From: Ophiura sarsii
Taxonomy: Eukaryota; Echinodermata; Ophiuroidea; Amphilepidida; Ophiuridae
DNA: 64,000 nucleotides
NCBI GenBank assembly: GCA_035610835.1
Contig: CM069457.1
Coordinates: 43,565,319 to 43,629,318 of the forward strand
Direction: 5' to 3'
The notes below the pieces were generated by a model, which was not told where the DNA came from, did not search any database, and saw only the letters and a list, made by a program, of their open reading frames with translations. Shown piece by piece: positions 12,455 to 23,936 of this stretch (its first letter is position 1; each line of letters begins with the position of its first letter). Position numbers and translations under genes: made by a program.

Positions 12455-13200
12455 ATAAGGAACCTCTCTCTTGAACCTTCAAAAAACAAGGTTCTTCATA
12501 GAACCAAAAATGGTTCTGTATCAACCAAAAATGGTTCTGTATCACGTTTGGGGAACTATTTTTGGTTCTTTAAAGAACCTTTAGGGGTTCTCCTGGCAGG
12601 ACAAAAAAGGGTTCTTTATTTTCTTAGAGTGTAGGCGTGGCACTATATGATCAATACCACCATGGAAACCATTTGATATGATATTCACATATCTTTTCTC
12701 TTTTCCATTTTTTGTTCTTTTATTCTCTCTTTCCACCCCCTTTAAAAACAGTTACCGCGATGGCTGAAGCAGGTGATCGGGATGGAGAGGGGAATTTAAG
12801 GGAAGGAAACCGTTTTACGTTTTGAGATGAGAAATTCTGGTTTAAAAATCAAGAATACCTCAGTCAGTGTTTGCATAATCAGAATCAATACTGAATTGGT
12901 GGAATTGTGAAGTCAATGAATGTAATTAGCAAGCGTAACAAACAAAAATTAGGAAGTTTCAATATCCCATTTCAATTTATTCTAATTCTAATCACCATTG
13001 TCACGTCAACTTGCTCTTGCTAACTTTGATAAAAACCACTGATCGCATTGATTATAACATAAAGTCTATGGCATATCCATAGCATAAAATCATAAAACAA
13101 TTGGACCCTACCAGGCTTCACCCAGTTTTACACTAAGGCCATGATTGAGGTACATTTTGGCCTGAAGTTTTAAATAGCTTCTAAAAACTGTAATCCCCCA

Positions 13201-13740
13201 GCCCCCCCCCCCCCCCCCCCCCCTGCGCCCATACGCGTATAGCATGCGACTGTTATCTGACTGTTGTCTGAACAGACGATCGATGACTGACCGAAAAGTG
13301 GGGGAGGGGGGGGGGGAGGAATTACCCTATTGTCGAAAATCAGGACGCGCGGTCATTTTTTTAAAGTGTCTGGAAGTTTATGTACATACGCCATGACGCC
13401 ACGCACGCATAATTGCTTGTGGAATTTTCTTGAATCATGTTGTTAATCTTGAATAATCAACATTGAAAATATCGCTCAGAGCGTGCACAAATTTGCTATT
13501 TTAAACCATTTTGTAGCCATCGTGTTTTAAGCTTGAATAATTTAACATGGAAACTAATTCGCGTGAATTTTTATTTTTCTCTCTTTTTACCCTCCCTCCC
13601 CTCCCCCTCTCTTCTCTCTCCCTCTCCCTCTCTCCCTCTCCCTCTCTCCCTCTTCCCCTCTCCCCCTCTCTCTTTCTCTCTCTCCTTTTCTTTTTGTTTA
13701 ACGTTTTTTACGGGGGGGGGGGGGGGGGGGGGGGGGGCGG
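13201..13740. repeat. Homopolymer and low-complexity cluster
   Basis: A C run at 13202-13223, a G-rich run near 13301-13317, a long CT/TC pyrimidine tract at 13572-13690 and a G run at 13711-13737 lie just downstream of exon 3 in intron 3. Frames through it give artificial serine/proline/leucine proteins. Confidence 0.9.
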
Positions 13741-13807
13741 GGGTCCCTCCTGGCTCCGCGCCTGTATGTTAACATTTGTTTTCGGATTTAAAACTTGTAT
13801 CACTTAC

Positions 13808-13978
13808 CGCCGTAAATAATAGGTCATTCTGTGCCAAAATTGCAACACGATCCCATCCAAACTGCTTGATCAGCTTCACTCGTAGTAGATTTTGTTGTAC
13901 GGAAGAGTAGATGGTACGATAGAATGTTGGGCACCGATTTCTATCAGAGAGTCGTGGAGATACGGCGCCGTATGATAT
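13808..13978 (-). CDS. GABA-B-type receptor, coding exon 3
   Basis: A 57-codon exon with acceptor TTTCAATAG before 13978 and donor GTAAGTG after 13808, both phase 0. It begins ISYGAVSPRLSDRNRCPTFY and continues through RTIYSSV, LLRVKLIKQFGW and RVAILAQN. This follows the GABA-B signature LSYGSSSPALSNR...FPTFFRTHPSA...RVKLFEKWGW almost residue for residue. Positions equivalent to human GABBR1 Ser153 and His170, both recalled as GABA contacts, are Val and Ile here. A 27.7-kb intron full of transposons separates it from exon 2, yet the protein alignment passes across the junction (WNVVQ then ISYG) with nothing missing. Confidence 0.94.
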
Positions 13979-16900
13979 CTATTGAAATGAAAGAACCAAT
14001 GAGGAATGTAGGTCAGTGTCAGTCAAAATGAAGTTGATCAGGATTAGGAATGAAAACGTGTTTCGAAAAAGAGCAAACAAAATTTGACAACCCAATGAAG
14101 CACGTTTTCAAAGGTCATATTATGAAGAAAAGAAGAAAAAACCCCATTGAAATTGATCCTTGTTGTCAAGTGTTACGCCTACTTTAATTAATAAGATTAA
14201 CCCATTTTTTAGCACGAAATTATAATTCCTTTGAAATTATCCGTCTAACCAAGTGAGGAGCAAATAATTCACGAGTCATGTATATTATACAAATAATGTA
14301 AACATCCAGGAGTTTCAAGCACACAGTAAAACTGTATGCAGAAAATAAATAATCTGTCGCTCAGCACTGAAACATTCCCTTTTGTCAGAGTTCGTGATAT
14401 TACGAGGGATACATGATGATACGTAAATGTCAATTCGGGTTCAAATCACTAATTTCTTTCTGAAATGAGAATGAAGTGTTAAATGTTTCTGCTAAAAAGG
14501 GGTTCTTTTAGTAAAAATATAATAAATGTTTATCACTGATTATTGATTTTACGCATGCTATAATGCATCTCGGTGTTTGAATATTCTAGGTACACATATC
14601 GTTTGAATTGTATCTGTACTCTTTGTTTCTTACTTAGACGGGTAATTTCAAAGGATCTTACATTACGTGGACAGCTGCCGAAATGGGATCTTTAATGATT
14701 GAACCCCCTTTAAACCCTTCGGCATACCATAGAGGTTATTCGTTTAAGATTTTCCCGAAAGAAGACCCACCTGTTTCATAATAGTATGTAGCCCCAGTTG
14801 GTAACACGGTTCATGCAACTAATTTAACGTTATGCACCGATTGAATGTATAATGACCAGGTGCGATTCCCCTTTGTAGTCCGTTGCGCTTGGCTACATGT
14901 ATAACCTCTATCGGCTAACAATTATTACTATATCTTTAACCATGCTGTATACGTGTACTATGCATCTATTTTTATTCACCCTGGATATTATAATCAGGTT
15001 TGACTGGCGAACTGGACTGCACAGCAGGACCTTCATCTTTCTTGACTCGCGTATAATTTGAAATAGCTGGGGGATAATATTAGGCATAGCACAAGTCACG
15101 CTTCACAAACCTGCCACACACACACATTTCGTGAACAATTGAGAAATATCTATTTTTTAGGTAAACTTCAAATCTAATTTATAATCAAACGAAGGTATAT
15201 AAAATGTGATATTTTCGCTTCATATAATTTAGTTAAGTTCTCAAAATTGTAGGGGGATTGTCAATTCATTAAACCCTCCTAGAACATTTTTAAATAACAT
15301 ATTGTAAGTGGTTTTAATACAGCCCGTGAAATCTACTACTTTTCCCATTGAGTGCACACACAGAAATCAGCTGACTCATTTCTTATAAACACCCCTGTAA
15401 GAAATGCATTTTCCGTGAGTGTTACATTCCATGGATGGAAATGCCCTTACCATATATAATAGCTCTGCTCTTCAGCTACATCCACATACATGTACTATTC
15501 TTAATTTATTTCCATAACTCGAGATTAGATTCCATATTTTGCCACATTTAAAAAGGTAGATAGTCTATTGTGTACTACACGTTCCTGGAATCTATTGGTA
15601 TAATTGGATTTTCAAAACAGTGAGTGTAGCCCACGAGCATTTTGACATTTATCGGGACATTTATGCATAATTTGATATACATCAATGGTTACCGTGGTTA
15701 CAATTAAAAAGTAATACAAGATGTTTAACACGATGACACATATTGTGAATGTATTTATAAATATAATCATGTCAAAAAAATTGGAAGTTACATAATTTGC
15801 ATTTTTGAGATTTGAATAATTAATTAGTTAATTTGCATATTTGATAAGATATCGAACTGATTGTCAATTAAAAGATACATCTTAGCACAGTTATCCATCA
15901 TACCAAATGTCATTAGTTTACTACCTACAGGACATGAGATATTTAGTTACGCATATTTGATTAGCTAGACTTCGTCTTTTTTTTAGGATTTCCACATTAC
16001 GGATTGAATTTTTCCAAATATAGAGCATTTTCAGGAAACTTCTGATTTCCATCTGCTGATAAACATAAGAGGAGTGTGATAATTATTACGTGTTTTAGTC
16101 ATTTTAAGAACATGGTTATTAAACTAAAACATTGACACAAATCAATTTGTGGCTCAAAATGGCATTTCGTGGCAGGTTTTCGACTTCTTTTGGAGATTTT
16201 CAAATGGCCATATCACCAGAACGCATTACTCGATTATCATGATATTGGAACAAATTATATCTGTTTTGTTGAATTCCAATATATTTGAAATTTAAGCGTG
16301 CTATACCTTATAATATGCGCTGTATGTATGATTGCAATTCACGATGTAAAAGTGAAATTAGAGCGCCGACAAAATAAGAACATATAGGGATCTAGGATAC
16401 GCTATATGGTCAACTTCAGCAGAATTCAATAACAGTCAAATAATACATTGCAAATTGTATAGTTTCTTGATAAAATATATAAGATGTCGATTGAAAAGTA
16501 AGAAAAAACACGTTGTGAATAGTTATATATCTATTCTAAATGGAACCTTAATGGAAATAGCCATCAGTCACCAAGCATAAAATCAATTTATATTACAACA
16601 AATGCACATATAATTCAACAATATTCATGGTTATTGCATTTTAACACGGATAGAGCGTCAATATGCCTTTCATAATAAACGTTACATTAACATGACAGTA
16701 TCCTCATGCTTTTTGGTAGAATCACTCATTTGCGTGCAGATTTCTCGTAGAGTGATGTTTTTAGAGATATTCAAATATATTTTGAACTTTGATATTTGCT
16801 CGTTAAAAGATTCATCCCCCCACCCACCTCAAAAATAGCCAATTTAGGCACAAAGAACTAAGATGCTCTTGAACTGGTATTAGTGTTAGCCAAATTCCAT

Positions 16901-17217
16901 ACGGCGAGAAACAATATGTAAAAATGCAGAACCAGATTTAATAGCTTTTAGATATGAATTACTTTTTTATCTTGCCGAAAATTCTGCAGCAATAAGCAAT
17001 AACACACTTTTAAACACATGAAAAATGGGCTAACTGGAATCGTCTATTCGGTTGACATAAACGAACAAAATCATATAGTATCTCTTTGGAGTCGACCTTT
17101 TTAACATCTCATTTTCAATTGAATTTGTAACAATGAACATTTGTAACAATTCTTTGCTTACGTAATCATGTAATATGTAATATGCAATATATTTGTTGGA
17201 GTTTTATACTGTAACTA

Positions 17218-18481
17218 TACACTGAAAATATTATTTCGTCATTTGTTGAAGAAAATTCGTCAAACGGATAAATAAAAATTGTAATGCAGGAAACTTGTCA
17301 TGTTACGAGTCTGTTACTGTGGTCTACGAATCAAACAAGATATGATACGAATCATTGGAATTGCGATACAAATTAAAAACAATGCAAAACTAATTCGATT
17401 GATTTGACAACCCTACCATCGCTTACTTGACAAATAAACATCGTCAGTTAGACTAGAAGTGTCGAGGTATTGCTTGCATTACAAATTGCATGACAACTTA
17501 ATTTGAGCAGTACGAATTAAAATGCAATAAACGATACAAGTTTGCAATACAACCATGGTTTGCGGGGTTTCCTGCGATGTCTTGCAGGATTCGCATTTCT
17601 TTCCTCGCGGCCGCCATTGCAATTGTGAGCCGGCGGCCAGCAGGCAGAAGTCACATTATTTACACCGTATTTTAAGGTATTGTAACTGATTATTGTAATT
17701 TTGCCTGTGGTCACGGTAAAACATAGTGCATGAAAGATGAATTATTTAGGGCGCCCGGCCGAGATGATTTATGTTCCATGGTTGTATGTTGTGGTGTGCT
17801 GTTTACCGTCTGCTGAGATCTGCAATGTAAGCTTACCGAGATGCTTGAAGTTGTAGTTATACTGGCAGACTATCTCAGCGGTGCCCATCTCAGCATACTA
17901 GGTACAGCACAGCACATATACAGCCACGTGACATAAAACATCTCGGCCTGGCGCCCTGCATGATTCATCTTACATGCACTCTATTTTACATACAAAATAA
18001 ATTACAATAATCAGTTACAAAACAATACAAAAAACGATGTAAATAATGTGACAAATTAATGTTTGCCACATGACAAATTACACTGCTATGACAAATAAAT
18101 GTTTGTCACATGACAAATTAATGTTTGTCACATGACAAATTAATGTTTGTCACATGACAAATTACACTGCAGCATGACAAATTAAAGTTTGTCACATGAC
18201 AAATTACACTGCTAGCATGACAAATACATGTTGTTGCAATACAAATTAATTTTGTTGCAATACAAATTAATTTGGTGGCAATACAAATAAATTTAGTTGC
18301 ATTACAAATGATTTTTTTTAATTTGTCAAATAAGACACCTTTTCATGACAAATTATAATTTGTCATTCCATGCTGCATGACAAATTATTTAGTTGGAAAG
18401 ACAAATATTTAATTTGTTATATAAGACAGTCTGCATGACAAATTTGTTTTTGTCAAATGACAAAGTAATGTTTTCAGTGTA
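17218..18481. mobile_element. TA-flanked foldback element with TGACAAATTA array
   Basis: TACACTGAAAATATTA at the left and TAATGTTTTCAGTGTA at the right form the ends. Inside, a long imperfect foldback includes GGGCGCCCGGCCGAGATG (17749) against CATCTCGGCCTGGCGCCC (17938). A tandem array of TGACAAATTAATGTTTGTCA-like units fills 18048-18450. No coding capacity. Confidence 0.75.
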
Positions 18482-18991
18482 GATATAATCATAAATCTTT
18501 TCCTGGCTACCCAAACCAAGTGTCGAACGCGAGACGCAGTCTTGAGTGACCAGCATATTTGCTTCTAGGTAATTATATTTCAATACAAATTAACAATGAT
18601 CTTTATATTGTATCGCGTATATATAACATTTGTACACAATTGTGTGAATGTACAAGGTACAAGATGCTGTAAAGAGAAGTGAGGATTGTTAATAAAACTC
18701 AATTGTGTTTTGCTTTTACTCATATTGTATACGGTATATGTGTTACTTTTTTTTGGTAATTTTAGTTTGTAACGTATGATTGTTTTCTTAATTTTGTAAA
18801 TTATGGATTGTGTTTCCTTGCGGTTTGATATGCGTCTTTTAAATACCTGTTTATTATTATTATTATTATTAGTGTTAGTGTTATTATTGTTTTAGACACC
18901 TATGGGAGACATTTATTAATATTAGCAATCACTTGATTCATGTGGGGCATTGTTGGGCATATGACATGTTTTAAAGCCATTTGTACCTTAT

Positions 18992-19381
18992 TACACGCTT
19001 AGAAAAAATGGTTCTAAAGTTGTCCTGCCAGGAGAACCCTTAAAGGTTCTTTAAAGAACCAAAAATAGTTCCCCAAACATGATACAGAACCATTTTTGGT
19101 TGATACAGAACCATTTTTGGTTCTATGGAGAACCTTTTGGGGTTCTTTAATTTTCAAGAACCTTTTTTGAAGGTTCTATAAGGAACCTCTCTCTTGAACC
19201 TTCAAAAAAGGTTCTTGAAAATTGAAGAACCAAACAAGGTTCTTCATAGAACCAAAAATGGTTCTGTATTAACCAAAAATGGTTCTGTATCACGTTTGGG
19301 GAACTATTTTTGGTTCTCTAAAGAACCTTTAAGGGTTCTCCTGGCAGGACAAAAAAGGGTTCTTTAATTTCTTAGAGTGTA
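18992..19381. mobile_element. Intact 390-bp GGTTCT/AGAACC foldback MITE
   Basis: A nearly perfect palindrome with ends TACACGCTTAGAAAAAATGG and TTTCTTAGAGTGTA, TA on both sides. It is the uninterrupted relative of the split copy at 11327-12633. About 190 bp of each arm can pair. Confidence 0.9.
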
Positions 19382-19974
19382 GTGTGAGCATTCCCATTGT
19401 TTTTTATGCATTGGTATCAATGTTTCATAATTTAAGCGGTTCAAGCGCATTGTTTCTACATGTTTCTACATTATCAAACATAATTTGGGCGAGCCACTAA
19501 CAATGTTATTTGATCCCGCCGCAACTAGCTCTGCAGAGCGTTCTTAACTGAAATGTGTCAAATTTGACCACTATTTTGCACTAAAAAAACAAACCTCTGT
19601 CGTCTGTTCAACATGTTCAATGAAGATATGTAAAAGTAAAGTGATTGTTACAAATATGATATCTAGCTTTGGAGCACACATGGTTTTTCGGTCCCGGTTT
19701 GCTGGCACTTTGCTGGCACTGGAGTTATATACCAAAATGTTCCTTGACGTTTGTAGAATACAACCTACAATCCTGGAAAAAAATATTGGAACGCTTTTCT
19801 GTGATATAACGGCAAACGTCACCCCACTCCCCCGTGCAATGTTGAGGGATGTCAATGGCTTCAGCAGCTTGCTAGAATGTCCCAACATTGATTGATAGGG
19901 GTGGGGAAGGGAAAATCTCAATTGAAGGTGTTCAAATAAGCACAAAAGACAATACGCATTAATCAATAGCTTGG

Positions 19975-19975
<1 letters not shown>
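19382..19975. other. Unassigned stretch with long frames on both strands
   Basis: Open frames overlap on both strands between 19571 and 19966 (131 codons minus, 91 codons plus). I do not recognise either protein, and I see no splice sites that would make one an exon. It may be a remnant of a DNA transposon, because ATATTGGAACGCTTTT resembles Tc1-type sequence, but this is weak. Confidence 0.3.

Positions 19976-20020
<45 letters not shown>
19976..20020. repeat. (TA)n microsatellite at the Penelope 5' junction
   Basis: About 45 bp of alternating T and A directly abut the truncated 5' end of the Penelope-like element. Confidence 0.95.
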
Positions 20021-20025
<5 letters not shown>

Positions 20026-21424
20026 ATGTGCTCCTTTCTCTCCCAACACCCTCCTTGTTGCCGCTGATGTTAGAGCATTATATACTAACATCAACCACCA
20101 AGACGGTCTGAGAGCATGCACGGATTTCTTAGAAACCCGCTCGAAGAAGGATCCCCCGACTAATCATCTTATTCGGCTTCTAGAGCTCGTTTTGACTCTG
20201 AACGTCTTTGAATTCGACTCCAAATTCTACAAACAGATTTTGGGTATCCGTATGGGAACCTGTGCTGCCCCAGCGATTGCCAATCTCTTTATGGGTAGCC
20301 TAGAGAAAAGCCTCCTGGCTAATTCCTCCAAAACTCCTTTGTCAGGATCATGGAAAAGATATATTGATGACGTCCATTTTCTTTGGACCCATGGTGAGGA
20401 TTCCCTGGAAGAATTCAAGGAATTCATTAACAATTTCCATCCAACCATCCACTTTACCTTTGAGGTATCACACACAGAGGTTCCATTTTTAGACACCCTA
20501 ACCCAACTCAAGGATGGCAAGATAGAAACAACCCTATATAGTAAACCCACGGATAAGCACTCTTATCTCCTCACTTCGTCATGTCATCCTACACACACCT
20601 TCAAGGGTGTCCCATTTAGCCAAGCCCTTAGAATTCGTCGCATATGTTCACAACCTGAGGAGGAAGTAATTCACCACAATCAACTTAAAAGTTTTCTCCT
20701 CAAACGTGAATACCCCGAGTCTCTAATCAAAAAACAATTTACCAAAGCCAAGAAACGCGACAAGGACACACTACTCACCTACAAACAAAAGAAAAAGAAC
20801 AGCAGAATACCTTTAGTCCTCACATACAATCCGGCGTTCAACCAAATACATAATATAGCTCGTAAACATATGCATGTGATCAATTCTGACGAAAGACTGT
20901 CGCGTATATTTACCGCTCCGCCAATGGCAGCTTTCCGTAGACCTCGCAACATCCGTGATATTGTCGTTAATGCGCGGATCAACAATACTCAAGGAGATCC
21001 TACGCGCGGCTGTACCAAGTGTCCTTCCAAGAAATGTTCAGTCTGCCCCTTCATAAATAAGGGTACTAAATACACCAGCACGGTCACTAAGGAATCGTTC
21101 CCTATCACTGCACACATTCACTGTAAAACAACCTGGGTGATATACTTGATATCATGCAAACGCTGTGGACTGCAATATGTAGGTAAAACCACTAACACCC
21201 TGTACACACGCTTCACCGGCACTAAATCCGACATTAAAACCAAGAAAAAGAAACTACCTATTGTCGACCATTTTAACCTTGACAACTACTCCATTGACGA
21301 TGTTTCCCTGATGGGCATTGAACATATACACAAACAAACAGAACACATAATAAGAAAACGGGAATCATACTGGATAGCTAAACTTCGCACTCTCAAGCCC
21401 TACGGCATTAATAGCGATCCCTAA
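20021..21424 (+). CDS. Penelope-like retroelement polyprotein (RT + GIY-YIG), 5'-truncated
   Basis: One uninterrupted frame from the TA repeat to the TAA at 21424, 467 codons; the true N-terminus is missing. It copies element RNA into DNA and nicks the target. Early residues hold the reverse-transcriptase A motif (AADVRALYTNI, from about 20056). Counted from the TTG at 20192, LGIRMGTCAAPAIANLFM is at 17-34 and YIDD at 57-60 (catalytic Asp pair). The D/E region PFLDTL...LYSKPTDKHSYLL is at 98-127 and FKGVPFSQALRIRRIC at 137-152. A four-cysteine linker (C274, C277, C282, C285) precedes the GIY-YIG nuclease, which has WVIYLISC at 315-322, YVG at 329-331, and candidate catalytic Arg340, His360 and Glu391. 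No stop or frameshift is seen, so the copy looks recent. It runs antisense to the host gene in intron 2. Confidence 0.95.
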
Positions 21425-21878
21425 TGTCACCCTCTGATCGTTTCATACCATATCGTGCGCCCTCACCCGTCTATCCCTATATTCGCCAGCATTCGGCAAT
21501 CCCGTTATGCACCGCGGTTCACATCTCCATACACTCGCTGTTGTTACTACACCTACCCACGTTCCATCCCTCTCCTCTCTGGTAAGCGTAATTAATTGAT
21601 ACAATTGTGTGGTTGTAGAATATTTGTATAATTATATGTGTACATCTTACCACTCTATCTATGGCATAAAATAATAGGTGTACGGGCTTTCTACCATGAT
21701 CTATTTTATCTCATTCCAATCCGTAATGTATAAGTTATTAATTGTATTCCATTTTTGTCTTGTTTTTCTCTTTAGTTGTTACTGATGAAGCCCCATGGGC
21801 GAAAGCTTTGAATAAAATAATTTGTACAAGTAGAGCTACGTCTTCGGATAACTCCAATTTCTCACATTTATATATAAG

Positions 21879-21880
<2 letters not shown>
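21425..21880 (+). other. 3' untranslated part of the Penelope-like element, with hammerhead-like core
   Basis: Non-coding tail from the stop codon to a second TA tract. Near the end, CTGATGA (21782-21788), a GCCC/GGGC hairpin and GAAA (21801-21804) are spaced as in a hammerhead ribozyme core. There is one extra A before stem II and no convincing stem I, so it may be degenerate. Penelope-like elements are known to carry hammerhead motifs. Confidence 0.6.
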
Positions 21881-21941
<61 letters not shown>

Positions 21942-21942
21942 T
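21881..21942. repeat. (TA)n microsatellite at the Penelope 3' junction
   Basis: Alternating TA tract between the Penelope-like element and the hammerhead palindrome. A further TA tract lies at 22325-22361. Confidence 0.95.
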
Positions 21943-21955
21943 AATACAAAAAAGG

Positions 21956-22030
21956 TTATCAATACATGGTCACTACAACGTAGTTTCGTACAAGGTGTTA
22001 CTGCCTTGCACTCATCAGGTGAAATGATAA
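21956..22030 (-). ncRNA. Hammerhead ribozyme, Penelope type (left palindrome arm)
   Basis: Mirror copy on the minus strand: CTGATGA is the complement of 22012-22018, with the same stem I and stem II and a stem III loop TACGTT in place of TACGAA. The core, GAAA and GTA site are intact. Either strand's transcript of the palindrome would therefore contain a self-cleaving fold. Confidence 0.82.
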
Positions 22031-22173
22031 TAATTTACTCTACAACAACTGATTATTTGCATATACATTGCATGGATGAGCATGGATGAGCATGGGTAAA
22101 ATTTGAGATTTTACCCATGCTCATCCATGCTCATCCATGCAATGTATATGCAAATAATCAGTTGTTGTAATTA

Positions 22174-22248
22174 TTATCATTTCACCTGATGAGTGCAAGG
22201 CAGTAACACCTTGTACGAAACTACGAAGTAGTGACCATGTATTGATAA
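22174..22248 (+). ncRNA. Hammerhead ribozyme, Penelope type (right palindrome arm)
   Basis: CTGATGA at 22186-22192, stem II GTGCAAGG/CCTTGTAC closing a CAGTAACA loop, then GAAA at 22217-22220. A two-pair stem III (A-U, C-G) with a TACGAA loop follows, then GTA with the predicted cut after 22230. Stem I pairs TCAC with GTGA next to the core and TTATC (22174) with GATAA (22244) beyond an internal loop. The very short stem III and looped stem I are features of retroelement hammerheads. All conserved core bases are present. Confidence 0.85.
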
Positions 22249-22323
22249 CCTTTTTTGTATTATATATCGCTCTGGTTTATCCATCGAGCACTCTGTTCCA
22301 GTAATTGCAAACCAACCTTTTAC

Positions 22324-22358
<35 letters not shown>

Positions 22359-22829
22359 CATGCATTATTCAAGAAGTGCGCTCAGCGTTCCAATGACTTA
22401 TAGGTTGTAGGTGGATATCCTCGCGAACGTGGATGTTAAAGTGATCAATGAGATGTCAAAATCTAAAGGACCTCTAAGGATTTGAATGGGAATCAAGAAT
22501 TTCTCAAGACGCATAATTTTAGAACAATATTTGGGGTCAATTTTTTTTGGGGGGGGATGTCTTTTTTATATTATTTGTATATGATCTAGAGACCCATTCT
22601 CTTTGTAATTGAACTACTGTTAAATGTGTAGAAGGTTTCATTAATACAATATACACAATTAAAAGTGTCAAAAGCAATGAAATAGCATTTGATCTGGAAT
22701 TTAAAACACGCCTTATCTCGAAAATGAATTTTTGCTTACTATATCTCTGTTTTCATATCAAAAGAATAAATAATAATTCATTTGTACTTTCTTTTGACAT
22801 GCGTGATGTTTTATGTCAATATTACGAAT

Positions 22830-23112
22830 AACCCTAACCCTACTACACCACACGGCAACAACACGGCCAGCCTGTTTTTATAACCCGGCGTGCAAGTTTT
22901 TGGGCTACAAAATGGACCCAGGCTATATTACGAGGCAAATATACTGAGCCGAGTAGCATTGGCAGCCGTGGTGTAGTTGAATGGAGATTGGCTTTGGTGC
23001 AGGAGGTCCGTGGTTCAAATCCGGGGGGGGGGGGTGTCGGTGACCTTTCGGGTGAATTTCTCCGTCGGAAAAAAAATCTGTTGCCGTGTGGTGTTATAGA
23101 ATTAGGGTTAAC
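22830..23112 (+). mobile_element. tRNA-headed element with inverted ends
   Basis: The ends TACTACACCACACGGCAACA and TGTTGCCGTGTGGTGTTATA are inverted repeats with an outer AACCCTAA/TTAGGGTT pair. Inside, an A box TGGTGTAGTTGAATGG (22969-22984) and B box GGTTCAAATCC (23012-23022) have proper tRNA spacing, followed by a G run. A tRNA-derived SINE caught in, or evolved into, a foldback element. Confidence 0.65.
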
Positions 23113-23936
23113 GAACGCGCACGCATGACCTAGTACTTGTATACGGTTATTTAAGTCATACTATATTGGCTAGCTTTTGATTAATATGATCGTACATGTA
23201 GATGATACTAATGACCTTATTATTTATGAGCGTCAGGAAAAAGGAGAGTGTATTTTATTTTTTATTTGTTTTAATATTTCATTGGCAGTAATCCTTAATT
23301 AACTTTAATAATTCAATGGTCGTTAGCCCACAAATTTCGTAGTTATTAGTTGCATAGTGGTAATTTCCGTAGAACGTTAATTTAATGGGAAAATGGAACC
23401 GCGATATGATATTATCTGATATTATCTGAAGTATTTTTTCAATATGACATCCTTTTTTCACAGAGTGACTTCAGCCAGTTTCAATATAGAAAATAACCAT
23501 TTTATTCCTATTACCAAATATTGTATTCCTATAGCCATACATTTCTGTCGATGAAAAATTATCCTTTACCTCGCGGTTACCAATCTATTAATTTTATAGT
23601 TCTTTGTTTTCTTCAGTTTGTATTGCAATACCATGATAATTAACATCGTTACCATGTTTGTGATAACAAGTTTCGTAAAATTAAGCTATGGTATCAATGT
23701 TCAGAATGTAAAAAAAGAAAAGAAAATTGATCAGTTTGCCCCAAAGATTTATAAAAATAATAATAATAAAGGTCTAAATTGTATTGTCATCGCAGCCGAC
23801 CGGCTGAATTGTACAACATTACAAATCAAATACATTAATAAACAATGCAACGTCCAGGCAGCAGCTAAATCAGCGCCAAGTTGCGGCATTGAATGCTGTG
23901 ATTATTATATCCAAATGCATATAAAATGTATACATT

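Larger units (their letters stand above)
11327..12633. mobile_element. TA-flanked GGTTCTxxxGAACC MITE split by a nested insertion
   Basis: The left arm (11329-11519) and right arm (12455-12633) match the two halves of the intact copy at 18992-19381. The arms are made of AAAAATGGTTCT and AGAACCATTTTT words. The split at the centre is caused by the 935-bp element at 11520-12454. Confidence 0.9.
21943..22261. repeat. 319-bp palindrome of two Penelope-type 3' ends
   Basis: The left arm (AATACAAAAAAGGTTATC...) and right arm (...GATAACCTTTTTTGTATT) are near-perfect reverse complements that meet at GGGTAAAATTTGAGATTTTACCC around 22094-22116. The right arm lacks about six bases found on the left. 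Each arm contains one complete hammerhead fold. A single-arm copy lies at 37122-37279. Confidence 0.92.

Noticed and set aside
13533..13819. Serine/leucine/proline-rich plus frames ending in polyglycine
   Set aside because: Translation of the pyrimidine tract and the poly-G run.
20227..20985. Minus-strand frames inside the Penelope-like coding region
   Set aside because: Antisense shadows of the reverse transcriptase frame, without family resemblance.
22830..22843. AACCCTAACCCTA telomere-like repeat
   Set aside because: Only two units, and it is the inverted end of a tRNA-headed element matched by TTAGGGTT at the other end.
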